Below are positions 1-9,081 of a DNA stretch of 64,000 nucleotides, piece by piece; position 1 is the first letter of the stretch; each line of letters starts with the position of its first letter. A program made the position numbers and the translations under genes. This DNA comes from Pseudomonas purpurea (lineage in GTDB: Bacteria > Pseudomonadota > Gammaproteobacteria > Pseudomonadales > Pseudomonadaceae), in NCBI RefSeq assembly GCF_039908635.1, contig NZ_CP150918.1, positions 4,356,001-4,420,000 on the forward strand, given 5' to 3'. The notes beneath the pieces were generated by a model. The model had not been told where the DNA came from and ran no database searches. It worked only from the letters and a program-made list of their open reading frames with translations.

Positions 1-690
1 GACCGTACCAAAGCCGCCGCCCATATTACGGCCGGCGCACGTAAAGTGATTATCTCGGCACCGGCCAAAGGCGCCGATGCCACCATCGTGTACGGGGTCA
101 ACCACGACATTCTGCGTTCGTCGCACCAGATCATTTCCAACGCATCGTGCACCACCAACTGCCTGGCCCCGGTCGCTCAAGTGCTGCACCGCGAACTGGG
201 CATCGAAAGCGGCCTGATGACCACCATCCACGCCTACACCAACGACCAGAACCTGACCGACGTTTATCACAGCGACCCGTACCGCGCCCGTTCGGCCACC
301 CAGAACATGATCCCGAGCAAGACCGGCGCCGCTGAAGCCGTCGGCCTGGTGCTGCCGGAACTGGCAGGCAAACTGACCGGCATGGCCGTTCGCGTGCCGG
401 TGATCAACGTGTCGCTGGTGGACCTGACTGTGCAGCTCAAGCGCGAGACCACCGCCGAAGAGGTCAACGCACTGCTCAAGCACGCAAGCCAGCACTCCAA
501 AGTCCTGGGCTACAACACCTTGCCGCTGGTCTCCAGTGACTTCAATCACAACCCGCTGTCGTCGATCTTCGACGCCAACCACACCAAAGTCAGCGGCAAG
601 CTGCTCAAGGTGCTGGCCTGGTACGACAACGAATGGGGCTTCTCCAACCGCATGCTCGATAACTGCCTGGCCCTGTGCAACGCCGAATAA
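1..690 (+). CDS. gap: Type I glyceraldehyde-3-phosphate dehydrogenase, C-terminal part (5' end outside window)
   Basis: The reading frame is open from base 1, so the gene starts upstream of the window; 229 codons are visible. It carries the GAPDH active-site segment SNASCTTNC with the catalytic Cys codon at 148-150, followed by the [11 protein letters not shown] stretch and the C-terminal [13 protein letters not shown] signature. The enzyme oxidises glyceraldehyde-3-phosphate with NAD(P)+ in central carbon metabolism, in the cytoplasm. The [10 protein letters not shown] segment fits GAPDH better than erythrose-4-phosphate dehydrogenase. The N-terminal nucleotide-binding half is not visible, so cofactor preference cannot be judged. 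Confidence 0.95.
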   Translation, partial: DRTKAAAHITAGARKVIISAPAKGADATIVYGVNHDILRSSHQIISNASCTTNCLAPVAQVLHRELGIESGLMTTIHAYTNDQNLTDVYHSDPYRARSATQNMIPSKTGAAEAVGLVLPELAGKLTGMAVRVPVINVSLVDLTVQLKRETTAEEVNALLKHASQHSKVLGYNTLPLVSSDFNHNPLSSIFDANHTKVSGKLLKVLAWYDNEWGFSNRMLDNCLALCNAE

Positions 691-877
691 GGCCCGGCAT
701 GAGCGGGTCGCCACTGGCACTCCCGGGATGCTGCTTTCGCAGCGCCTCGGCTTGCCGGTGGAGAGCATGATAGCGGCCCAAAGATGAATCAATCGCCCGC
801 GTATCGAACCCACGATTACCCGGCATGGCGGCTAGAGCGGAAGTAATTCTCACACGAAGCACTTGACCTTTCCTACA

Positions 878-899
878 GATGATAAGCATTATCATTCGC
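878..899. promoter_or_regulatory. Fur box upstream of the ECF sigma gene
   Basis: GATAAGCATTATC at 881-893 matches the core of the Fur consensus (GATAATCATTATC) at 12 of 13 positions. It lies 30-40 bases before the GTG start of the sigma gene. This predicts iron repression of the heme signalling genes. Seen directly by motif match; binding is inferred. Confidence 0.8.
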
Positions 900-921
900 T
901 TGAAATGGATCAGGTCCTATT

Positions 922-1431
922 GTGAGTCAGTCACAGTTCAATCATGTCTTCCTCGCTCAACGGGTGTCGCTGCTGCGCACTCTGGAGCGCATGGTCAACA
1001 ACCACAGCACCGCCGAAGACCTGTTGCAGGAAACCTACCTGCGGGTCACCCGTGCGTTGAGTGAACGGGCGATCGATCACCTGGAACCCTTCGTTTTCCA
1101 AACCGCCCGCAACCTGGCGCTGGACCATCTGCGCGCCCGGCGCATTCAGTCCCGAACGATGCTTGAAGACGTTCCCCTGGACGTCGTGCAGAGCATCGCC
1201 GCGCCGCTCAGCAGTGCCGAGGACGCCGCCCATGCCGAACAGTTGCTCGAACGCTTGAACTTAAGCCTCAACCAACTCAGCCCACGCCAACAGCAGATCT
1301 TCATCCTCAGCCGCCTGCACGGTCATAGCTATCTGGAGATCGCCGAAAAACTCGGCGTTTCCCTGAGCACCGTGCAAAAAGACCTGAAGCTGATCATGGC
1401 GATCTGCGTCGGCGTCGTCGAACGCTGCTAG
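922..1431 (+). CDS. FecI-type ECF sigma factor of a heme cell-surface signalling system
   Basis: A 169-residue protein with sigma region 2 at about residues 10-75 (TAEDLLQETYLRVTR, FVFQTARNLALDHLRARR) and region 4 at about 105-160 (LSPRQQQIFILSRLHGHSYLEIAEKLGVSLSTVQKDL). Size and layout fit FecI-like iron-starvation sigma factors. It is followed by a FecR-like anti-sigma gene and a TonB-dependent receptor with a signalling domain, so it should transcribe the receptor gene when the ligand is bound outside. The start is GTG with a weak ribosome-binding site. A Fur box lies just upstream. It resembles the HxuI/HasI group by context, but the exact orthologue is not certain. Confidence 0.92.
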   Translation: MSQSQFNHVFLAQRVSLLRTLERMVNNHSTAEDLLQETYLRVTRALSERAIDHLEPFVFQTARNLALDHLRARRIQSRTMLEDVPLDVVQSIAAPLSSAEDAAHAEQLLERLNLSLNQLSPRQQQIFILSRLHGHSYLEIAEKLGVSLSTVQKDLKLIMAICVGVVERC

Positions 1432-1545
1432 CCCCAGGCTTTCAACCCAAGACACACACAAGACTTGAAGCCTGTGACTTTAAGCGTGAAGCTTGCCGCT
1501 TGAACTTATGAAACAGCCGTGCGCAGACACAGCCGAGGTACAACC

Positions 1546-2511
1546 GTGACGGACATCCACCACTCCCAATCGCCCACCCCGGCGCGGGACTCCGCCAGCG
1601 CCATGGATCAGGCATTGGACTGGCTGATCGTGCTGGAAGATCCGAGCGAAGAACACACCCGGCAGTTCCACGAATGGCTGGCCGCCGACCCGCTGCACGC
1701 AGACGCCTTCGCCAAGGCCCAGGCGATCTGGGACAGCCCGCAGCTTGCTCAATGCGCCCAGCAGTTGAGCGTGAAAACCTCCAGGAAACCCGCCCTCGCA
1801 CGCCTGCGTCCGCACTGGAAACCTTTGGCCACCGCCGCAGTGCTGATCATCGGGCTGTTCAGCTTCAGTAACCTGCCGATGCGGATCCAGGCCGATCACC
1901 TGACCGTGGTGGGTGAACGCCAGCGCCTGCAACTGGAGGACGGCTCCAAGGTCCTGCTCAATACCAACTCGGCGTTTTCCAGCACCATCAATGACCAGCA
2001 ACGCGTTGCCCGGTTGTTTCAGGGCGAGGCGTTTTTCGAGGTGCCGGGCAATCGAGGCCTGCCGCTGGAAATCGATGCCGGCCCGGTCAAGGCCAGCGTG
2101 CGCGACACTGCGTTTGCCGTGCGCTACCTCGACGGCGTGGCGCAAGTGCGGGTGCAGCGCGGCGATGTCGACCTGCGCGCCACCCATGATGACGCCCGCG
2201 TGCGGTTGTCTGCCGGGGAAAGCATCCGCATCGGCCCCAACGGTTTCGACCAGCCGGCCAGGCTCGATGCCAACACCGACCTGGCGTGGGTCCAGGGCCG
2301 ACTGGTGTTCGAGAACTGTCCGTTGAGCCAGGTGCTGGCCGAACTGGGGCGCTACTACCCAGGGTGGATCATCAACAACAACGAGCGCCTGGCCGACGTT
2401 GCCGTGACGGGCAATTATCGTCTCGATCAGCCGCTGGATGTCGTGCGTTCACTGGCCCACATCACCTCGGCGCGCCTTCAGGAATTCCCGGCGCTGGTGA
2501 TCCTGAACTAA
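1546..2511 (+). CDS. FecR-type transmembrane anti-sigma factor / sigma regulator
   Basis: The protein has the FecR family layout: an N-terminal cytoplasmic FecR_N-like helix region (about residues 10-60, ALDWLIVLEDPSEEHTRQFHEWLAADP), one membrane helix near 85-105 (AAVLIIGLFSFSNL), then a periplasmic FecR domain with the LEDGSKVLLNTNS and FEVPG...VKASVRDTAFAVR motifs. It would pass the signal from the occupied receptor to the sigma factor. The GTG at 1546 is preferred because GAGG precedes it at a good distance; another GTG in frame lies at 1519. The 114-base gap after the sigma gene holds a short imperfect repeat rich in AAGCTTG/CTTGAA. Confidence 0.9.
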   Translation: MTDIHHSQSPTPARDSASAMDQALDWLIVLEDPSEEHTRQFHEWLAADPLHADAFAKAQAIWDSPQLAQCAQQLSVKTSRKPALARLRPHWKPLATAAVLIIGLFSFSNLPMRIQADHLTVVGERQRLQLEDGSKVLLNTNSAFSSTINDQQRVARLFQGEAFFEVPGNRGLPLEIDAGPVKASVRDTAFAVRYLDGVAQVRVQRGDVDLRATHDDARVRLSAGESIRIGPNGFDQPARLDANTDLAWVQGRLVFENCPLSQVLAELGRYYPGWIINNNERLADVAVTGNYRLDQPLDVVRSLAHITSARLQEFPALVILN

Positions 2512-2526
2512 ATGAGAATTATTTTT
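2508..2526. promoter_or_regulatory. Probable Fur box before the TonB receptor gene
   Basis: AAATGAGAATTATT overlaps the fecR-like stop codon and matches the 19-base Fur consensus at about 12 positions, in the form often seen before Pseudomonas iron-uptake genes. It suggests a second, direct iron control on the receptor in addition to the sigma factor. Binding is inferred. Confidence 0.5.
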
Positions 2527-2631
2527 ACTCGATAGCCATCCACCGTACGTCTCGTTATAGCCAATGCAACTGATTCGCATCTTTGATGCCGATCTGCACC
2601 TATAAGATTCGTGCGACACGGAGCACTATCG

Positions 2632-5221
2632 ATGTCCTCTCGCCTCAACAGCCGGTCCTTCTCACCTTCCGCCCGCGTGCAAAACTGCACCCTGTCCTTG
2701 CTGACCGCCGCCATTCTGCTGGCGGGTGCGCACGCTGCACCGGTCATGGCCGCCTCTGCTGCCCAGCAACCGAGCCGCAACATGGGCGATTACACCTTCG
2801 CCATTGCCCAGCAACCGCTGGTGTCCGCCCTGAATGACTTCACCCGCGTGACGGGTTGGCAAGTCGGCCTGCCGGCGGCATTGGGCCAAGGCGTGGCCTC
2901 GCCGGGCGTGCACGGCTCGTTGAGCCCAGAGAAAGCCCTGGATCGCCTGTTGGTGGGGACCAACCTGAGCTACCGCAAACTGGGCAACAACAATATCGTC
3001 CTGGAAAAACGCACCGTCGGCGGCACCCTCGCCCTGCAACAGGTGACCATCAGCGCCACCCGTCAGGAGCAGGACGTGAGCAGCGTGCCGAGCACCGTCA
3101 CCGTGCACACCCGCGATGAACTGGACCGCAACAACGTTAATAACATCAAGGAACTGGTGCGCTATGAACCGGGTGTTTCGGTCGGCGGCACCGGCACCCG
3201 TGGCGGCATCAGCGGCTACAACATTCGCGGCATCGACGGTGACCGGATCCTGACCCAGGTCGACGGCGTCGAGATTCCCAACGGTTTCTTCAACGGCCCT
3301 TACGCCAAGACCCAGCGCAATTACGTCGACCCGGAAATCATCAAACGCGTGGAGATCCTCCGGGGTCCGGCCTCGGTGTTGTACGGCAGCAACGCCATCG
3401 GTGGCGCGGTCAGCTACTTCACCCTCGACCCGGACGACATCATCAAGCCTGGCCAGGACGTTGGCGCCCGCCTGAAAACCGGCTACAGCTCCGCCGACAA
3501 CAGTTGGCTCAAATCCGCCACCGTCGCGGGCCGCGTCGAGCAGTTCGACGGCTTGCTGCACCTGAGCCAGCGCGACGGCCATGAAACCGACTCGTACGGC
3601 AACAATCATGGCACCGGCCCTGGACCGTACCGCCGCCAACCCGGAAGACGTGCGCACCACCAACGTGCTGGCCAAACTGGGCTGGAACTACGCCGACGAC
3701 GCGCGCCTGGGCCTGACCTACGAGAAGTACAAGGACGACCGCGACACCAACCAGCGAAGCGCTGTCGGTGGCCCGTTCAACAACGGCCAGCCGCTGGGCA
3801 TGTACCGTTCACGCACCGGTAACGACACCGTCACCCGCGAGCGTTTCGGCCTGCAAAACAGCTTCGGCCTCGATTCGCTGCTCGCCGACCACGTCAAGTG
3901 GAGCCTCAACTACCAGATCGCCAAGACCGACCAGAGCACCCTGGAAAACTATTTCCCGTTCAGCCGCAACGTCATGCGCAGCCGCGAAACCCTCTATGAG
4001 GAAAAACAGTGGGTGCTCGATGCCCAACTGGACAAGGCGTTCAGCGTGGGTGACACCGAGCACCTGCTGACTTACGGCGCCACCGTCAAACACGAGAAAG
4101 TCACCGGCTCGCGCCGTGGTTCCGGCACGTGCCTGGCGGTGGGCCGTGGCTGTACGGCGATCGGCGCTGTCAGCCCTGGCGATGCGCTGAAGAAATCCAG
4201 CGACTTCCCGGACCCGACCATCAATACCTACAGCCTGTTCGCCCAGGATCAGATCAGCTGGAACAACTGGACCTTCCTGCCGGGCCTGCGCTACGACTAC
4301 ACCCAGCTCAAGCCACACATCACCCAGGAATTCCTCAACACCGTGGCCCCCGACGGCAAAGGCGCGGTCAGCGACGAGAACAAGACCTGGCACCGCGTTT
4401 CGCCCAAGTTCGGCCTGACCTACGCCCTGACCGAAAACTACACTTGGTACGGCCAGTACGCCGAAGGCTTCCGCACCCCGAGCGCCAAAGCGCTGTACGG
4501 CCGCTTTGAGAACAGCACCACCGGTTACAGCGTGGAGCCGAACCCGAACCTGGAACCGGAAAAAAGCAAAAGCTACGAGACCGGCCTGCGTGGCAACTTC
4601 GAGTCCGGCAACTTCGATGTGGCGGTGTTCTATAACAAGTACCGCGATTTCATCAACGAAGACGCCGTGTCGCCGGGCTACAACGAGCTGACGTTCCAGA
4701 GCAACAACATCAAGCACGCCACCATCAAGGGCGTCGAGTTCAAGGGTCGCCTGAACCTCGACACCTTCGGTGCGCCACAAGGTCTCTACACCCAGGGCTC
4801 GCTGGCCTATGCCTACGGTCGCAACAACGACACCGGCGAACCGCTCAATGCCGTCAACCCGCTGACCGGCGTGCTGGGCCTGGGTTACGACCAGGACAAT
4901 TACGGTGCCTTGCTCAGCTGGACACTGGTCAAGAAGAAAGACCGCGTCGACAGCAGCACCTTCAAGTCGCCGGACGGCGCCAGCAGCCAGTTCAAGACGC
5001 CGGGCTACGGCATTCTCGACCTGAGCGGGTTCTACAAGGTCACCGATGACGTGACTGTCAGCGCGGGCGTGTACAACCTGACCGACAAGAAATACTGGCA
5101 GTGGGACAACGTGCGCGGCTACGACAGCGTCGGCGAAGCCGCTGTGCTCAGCCCGGCGAACCTCGACCGCTTGACCGAGCCGGGTCGTAACTTCGCCATC
5201 AACCTGGTCTGGGACATCTAA
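2632..5221 (+). CDS. TonB-dependent heme/hemoglobin receptor with signalling domain, frameshifted in this sequence
   Basis: Outer-membrane receptor in two frames. A signal peptide (about residues 1-45) is followed by an STN signalling domain (about 55-125, FAIAQQPLVSALNDFTRVTGWQVGLP), a plug (about 140-270, NIRGIDGDRILTQVDGVEIPN, RVEILRGPASVLYGSNAIGGAVSY) and a 22-strand-type barrel ending in a terminal aromatic-rich strand (NFAINLVWDI). It belongs to the hemoglobin/transferrin/lactoferrin receptor family. The reading frame breaks near 3618-3620, where one extra C in GGCC(C)TGG shifts frame 1 to frame 2; removing it gives a continuous 862-residue protein. ATG 2632 is chosen for the GGAG at 2620. 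Together with the preceding sigma and anti-sigma genes it forms a surface-signalling set, and heme oxygenase follows. Confidence 0.88.
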
Positions 5222-5229
5222 GGCCGATG

Positions 5230-5271
5230 CCTCGCTGCGTTCTTTTATTCAGAACGCAGTGAGGATTTTTT
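5230..5271 (+). terminator. Rho-independent terminator after the receptor gene
   Basis: A stem of about 14 base pairs (CCTCGCTGCGTTCT with AGAACGCAGTGAGG, one mismatch) around a TTATTC loop, followed by ATTTTTT. It separates the receptor from hemO, so hemO needs its own promoter or read-through. Confidence 0.9.
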
Positions 5272-5333
5272 ACTGTGCCGCGTCTTCTAGTTCGTCTAGT
5301 TACAAAGTGCATCTCATTCTCAAGGACATCTTC

Positions 5334-5942
5334 ATGACCACCGCCGACACCGCCCAGCGCCCGACCCTGCGTTCCCAACGCCTGAACCAGATCACCCACT
5401 TGCCGCACGCCAAGCTCGACACGCTGGTCAAGGCCCATGCACCGTTCGAAACCCAGGCCAACTTCGCCCGTTTCGTCGTGGCCCAGTACCTGTTCCAATC
5501 GGAACTGGTGTCGCTGTACACCGACGCCGAGCTGACCGCCATCGTCCCGGACCTGCCGGAACGCTGCCGCGCCGAGGCTGCCAAGGCTGACCTGGCCGAC
5601 CTTGAGACCGACGTCCCGGCCCCGGTGGCAGGTGCCGTGAGCAACCCGAGCAAGGCTGAAGCACTGGGCTGGATCTTCGTGTCCGAGGGTTCGAAACTGG
5701 GCGCGGCGTTCCTGATCAAGCGCGCGGTAGGCCTGGGCCTGAGCGAAACGTTCGGTGCCCGTCACCTCGGCGAACCTGCTGGTGGTCGCGCTGAAGGCTG
5801 GAAGAGCTTCGTCAAAACCCTCGACGGCCTGGCATTCAGCGCCGAAGAAGAAGCCGCGGTAGATAAAGGTGCGATTGACGCGTTCAACCGCTTCACCGTG
5901 CTGCTGGAACAGGCTTACGCCCCTGCGCCTGAACTGGCCTGA
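5334..5942 (+). CDS. hemO: Biliverdin-producing heme oxygenase
   Basis: A 202-residue cytoplasmic enzyme that opens imported heme to biliverdin, CO and iron. It resembles P. aeruginosa HemO/PigA across its length: RSQRLN near residue 14, the proximal-ligand candidate His25 in ITHLPHAKLD, EALGWIFVSEGSKLGAAFLIK, and FGARHLGEPAGGRAEGWKSF. From memory of PigA, the heme-propionate contact Asn19 aligns with Asn18 here, while Lys132 seems replaced by Arg. A weak Fur-like stretch lies at about 5309-5325 before the ATG. Its place after the receptor suggests the imported heme is degraded for iron. Confidence 0.93.
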   Translation: MTTADTAQRPTLRSQRLNQITHLPHAKLDTLVKAHAPFETQANFARFVVAQYLFQSELVSLYTDAELTAIVPDLPERCRAEAAKADLADLETDVPAPVAGAVSNPSKAEALGWIFVSEGSKLGAAFLIKRAVGLGLSETFGARHLGEPAGGRAEGWKSFVKTLDGLAFSAEEEAAVDKGAIDAFNRFTVLLEQAYAPAPELA

Positions 5943-5957
5943 TTCACACGATCCCCC

Positions 5958-5983
5958 GTGGGAGCGGGCTTGCTCGCTCCCAC
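5958..5983. repeat. Single REP hairpin
   Basis: A palindromic Pseudomonas REP unit (GTGGGAGCGGG...CGCTCCCAC) between hemO and the YbaN-like gene. An upstream in-frame ATG of the next gene lies in this repeat, which argues against using that start. Confidence 0.8.
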
Positions 5984-6041
5984 AAGGACCAGGCAAGCCA
6001 GTAATCTTCCGATCAAGCCTCGCAGTCACGTCTCAAAACCC

Positions 6042-6437
6042 ATGCCTCACCTAGCCACCTCAAAACTCACCCGCATTCTCTTCGGTTTACTCGCCTACGC
6101 CAGTCTGGCGCTGGGCCTGATCGCCATTGTCGTGCCCGGCCTGCCGACCACCGAATTCATTCTGCTGGCCGCCTGGGCGGCGACCAAAAGTTCGCCGCGC
6201 CTGAGTGCCTGGCTGGAAAACCATCGCCTGTTCGGGCCGATCCTGAGCAATTGGCGCAACGGCAGGATCATCGCCCGCCGGGCCAAAGTCAGCGCCACCG
6301 TCAGCATGCTGCTGTGCGCCACGCTGATGCTGGTGATGCTTGACCACGGCTGGCCGATCTACCTGGCCATCGCGGGTATGAGCCTGGGCAACCTGTGGAT
6401 CTGGTCGCGCCCCGAATCCTTGCCGCAACCTTCCTGA
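6042..6437 (+). CDS. YbaN family (DUF454) inner-membrane protein
   Basis: A 131-residue protein with an N-terminal hydrophobic hairpin (LFGLLAYASLALGLIAIVVPGLPTTEF), the conserved family segment LPTTEFILLAAWAATKSSPRLSAWLENHRLFGPIL..W, and two closely spaced C-terminal hydrophobic stretches (about residues 88-120). The family is of unknown function; in several Proteobacteria it sits near heme or iron genes, which fits this position after hemO. The ATG at 6042 is chosen because the longer frame would start inside a REP repeat. Confidence 0.85.
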   Translation: MPHLATSKLTRILFGLLAYASLALGLIAIVVPGLPTTEFILLAAWAATKSSPRLSAWLENHRLFGPILSNWRNGRIIARRAKVSATVSMLLCATLMLVMLDHGWPIYLAIAGMSLGNLWIWSRPESLPQPS

Positions 6438-6452
6438 CACACCCCGGCGCCC

Positions 6453-6588
6453 CTGTGGCGAGGGCGCTTGCTCCCGCTGGGCTGCGAAGCGGCCCCAAAA
6501 CTCTCCAGACCCACCGCCTACACCGGATTCACGACTGCTACGCCCGGACGCGGATCGGCCGAACGGGAGCAAGCTCCCTCGCCACAGG
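6453..6588. repeat. REP pair (variant with GGCGAGGG core)
   Basis: Two inverted copies of the TGTGGCGAGGG..GCTTGCTCCCG type repeat face each other across a spacer. They fill most of the 6438-6752 intergenic stretch, which holds no gene that I can support. Confidence 0.8.
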
Positions 6589-6752
6589 AACAGCATTTCC
6601 CCCGCGCAAACGCTTGCGCTGACCATTCATCGGCTCACCCTCATGCAACAGGGTTGTAAGCCGATGTTTCGGGCATGGCGCTGAATGGATTTGGCGAGAC
6701 GAGTTGTCCCTGACTCGCAACCAATACTTCATTCATTCGCGAGATCGCCCCC

Positions 6753-8891
6753 ATGTTCGACTCTCTGTCCATCCGCCTGAAAATCGTGCTGTTGTCCGGG
6801 CTGTGCCTGCTCGGCGTGGTCGGCCTGATTGTCGGCATGAACATCTACCAGACCAATCAAAACGACCAACTCGTCAGCACGTCCAGCACGAAGATGCTGA
6901 CCGGCAGCGTCGAAAACCTGCTGCAGGCCAAGGCCGCCGAGCAAGCGGTGCGCGTGCAGAAAACCTTCGGCGAAAGCCTGTTGGTGGTCACCGCCCTCGC
7001 CGACCAGATCAACGACATGCGGGTCATGGCCGGCAAGCGCTCACTGGACGCTTCGGCCCTGCGTGAAGAGCTCAACCACAGCCTGAAAACCGCGTTCGAA
7101 CGCAACAACAAGGTGCTGGGGATCTGGCTGGCCTTCGAGCCCAACGCCCTGGACGGCAAGGACAGCGAGTTCGCCAGCGACGCCGTGCGTGCATCGAACG
7201 AAGCCGGGCGCTTCGCCAGTTACTGGAGCCGCGCGGCCGGTCCCGGGGTGAACACGGTGATGGTCGAGGACGACATGACCAAAACCACCCTCAGCCTCAA
7301 CGGCACTCCGTACAACAGTTGGTACACCTGCCCGCGTGACAGCAAGCGCACCTGCCTGCTGGACCCGTATGCTGACACCGTCGCCGGCAAACTGATGCTG
7401 ATGACCACCATTTCCGTGCCGCTGCTGGTCGACGGCAAAGCCATCGGCGTGGTCGGCGTGGACATCGCCCTCGACGCGTTGCAAGCCGCCGCCAACGATT
7501 CCCAGCGTGAACTGTTCAACAACGCCGGGCACATGCTGATCGTCTCCGGCAGTGGCGTGGTTGCTGCCTACAGCGCCGACGCCGGCAAGGTCGGCAAAAG
7601 CATAGGCGAAACCCTCGGTGCCGACGGCAAGGACGTGCTGCAACTGCTCGGCGCCAGCTCACCGAAGATCCTCAAGCAAGGCGAGCTGATCCGGGCGGTC
7701 TACCCGGTCAGCCCGATCAACGATGCCAAGGCCTGGGGTGTGGTGATCGACTTGCCGCAACAGGTGCTGTTGGCCGATTCGGTGAAACTGCAAACGGTGC
7801 TCGATGACGCCCAGGAAACCGGCACATTCAAAACCCTGTTGGTGGCCATCGCGGCCGGCCTGCTCGGCCTGCTGCTGATCTGGCTCACGGCGTCCAGCGT
7901 GACCCGGCCGATCAACAGCGTCGCGCAGATGCTCAAGGCGATTGCCAGCGGCGACGGTGACCTGACCCAACGCCTGGACTACAGCAAACAGGATGAACTG
8001 GGCGAACTGGTCAGTTGGTTCAACCGCTTCCTCGACAAACTGCAACCGACCATCGCGCAGATCAAGCAAAGCATCACCGACGCCCGTGGCACCGCTGACC
8101 AGTCTTCGGAAATCGCTCGCCAGACCAGCGAAGGCATGCAAGTGCAGTTCCGCGAAATCGACCAGGTGGCCACCGCGTCCAACGAAATGAGCGCCACCGC
8201 CCACGACGTCGCCAACAGCGCCTCGAATGCCGCCAACGCCGCCAAAGGCGCCGACCAGTCGGCCCGCGACGGTATGTCGATCATCGAGCGCAGCACCCGC
8301 GACATCAATCAACTGGCCGATGAAGTCAGCAAAGCCGTGGGCGAAGTCGAAGCCCTGGCCGTCAACAGCGAGCAGATCGGTTCGGTACTGGAAGTGATCC
8401 GCAGCATTGCCGAGCAGACCAACCTGCTGGCGCTGAACGCGGCCATCGAAGCGGCCCGTGCCGGCGAAAGCGGTCGCGGTTTTGCGGTGGTGGCGGATGA
8501 AGTGCGCAACCTGGCCAAACGTACCCAGGACTCGGTGGAGGAGATCCGCCTGGTGATCGAACGCATTCAAAGCGCCACTCGCGGCGTGGTTGCCACCATG
8601 CATTCGAGCCAGACCCAGGCCCATCACAACGCAGGTCAAATCCAGCAAGCGGTGCAGGCCCTGGGCAAAATCAGCGACGCGGTGACGGTGATCAGCGACA
8701 TGAACCTGCAAATCGCCAGCGCCGCCGAACAGCAAAGCGCCGTGGCCGAAGAGGTCAACCGCAACGTCTCGGCGATCCGCACGGTCACCGAAACCCTGAC
8801 CGGGCAGGCCACTGAGTCGGCGCAAATCAGCAGCCAACTCAACGCCCTGGCCACCCACCAGATGAAACTCATGGATCAATTCCGGGTGTAG
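6753..8891 (+). CDS. Methyl-accepting chemotaxis protein with dCache sensor
   Basis: A 712-residue chemoreceptor: N-terminal membrane helix (about 10-30), large periplasmic double-Cache domain (about 40-350), second helix (about 365-390, [17 protein letters not shown]), HAMP, and the cytoplasmic signalling rod with the canonical hairpin tip [32 protein letters not shown]. The sensor contains a WYTCP segment, a LLDPY segment and GVVGVDIAL but not the R-x-W-Y pattern of amino-acid sensors; an amine-type ligand is one possibility, but this is only inference. No CheR-tethering C-terminal pentapeptide is evident. It stands alone, not in a che operon. Confidence 0.93.
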   Translation: MFDSLSIRLKIVLLSGLCLLGVVGLIVGMNIYQTNQNDQLVSTSSTKMLTGSVENLLQAKAAEQAVRVQKTFGESLLVVTALADQINDMRVMAGKRSLDASALREELNHSLKTAFERNNKVLGIWLAFEPNALDGKDSEFASDAVRASNEAGRFASYWSRAAGPGVNTVMVEDDMTKTTLSLNGTPYNSWYTCPRDSKRTCLLDPYADTVAGKLMLMTTISVPLLVDGKAIGVVGVDIALDALQAAANDSQRELFNNAGHMLIVSGSGVVAAYSADAGKVGKSIGETLGADGKDVLQLLGASSPKILKQGELIRAVYPVSPINDAKAWGVVIDLPQQVLLADSVKLQTVLDDAQETGTFKTLLVAIAAGLLGLLLIWLTASSVTRPINSVAQMLKAIASGDGDLTQRLDYSKQDELGELVSWFNRFLDKLQPTIAQIKQSITDARGTADQSSEIARQTSEGMQVQFREIDQVATASNEMSATAHDVANSASNAANAAKGADQSARDGMSIIERSTRDINQLADEVSKAVGEVEALAVNSEQIGSVLEVIRSIAEQTNLLALNAAIEAARAGESGRGFAVVADEVRNLAKRTQDSVEEIRLVIERIQSATRGVVATMHSSQTQAHHNAGQIQQAVQALGKISDAVTVISDMNLQIASAAEQQSAVAEEVNRNVSAIRTVTETLTGQATESAQISSQLNALATHQMKLMDQFRV

Positions 8892-8910
8892 TGACCAAAC
8901 ACCTCCGCCC

Positions 8911-9043
8911 TGTGGCGAGGGAGCTTGCTCCCGCTCGGTTGCGCAGCAGCCGTAAACACGGTCATTGCGCTCCTTCTGACAGGACTCTGTGCTTGGTTTG
9001 GGGTCCGCTCCGCGGCCCAGCGGGAGCAAGCTCCCTCGCCACA
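8911..9043. repeat. REP pair (GGCGAGGG variant)
   Basis: Inverted REP copies (TGTGGCGAGGGAGCTTGC and its complement) flank a spacer between the chemoreceptor and the CoA-transferase gene. Confidence 0.8.
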
Positions 9044-9081
9044 ATTGATCTATGCTCGGGCTCTCTTCCGGAGGGCCTTCG

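Noticed and set aside
3600..3630. Programmed ribosomal frameshift in the TonB receptor
   Set aside because: No slippery heptamer or downstream pseudoknot is seen, and the same type of insertion occurs in three unrelated genes.
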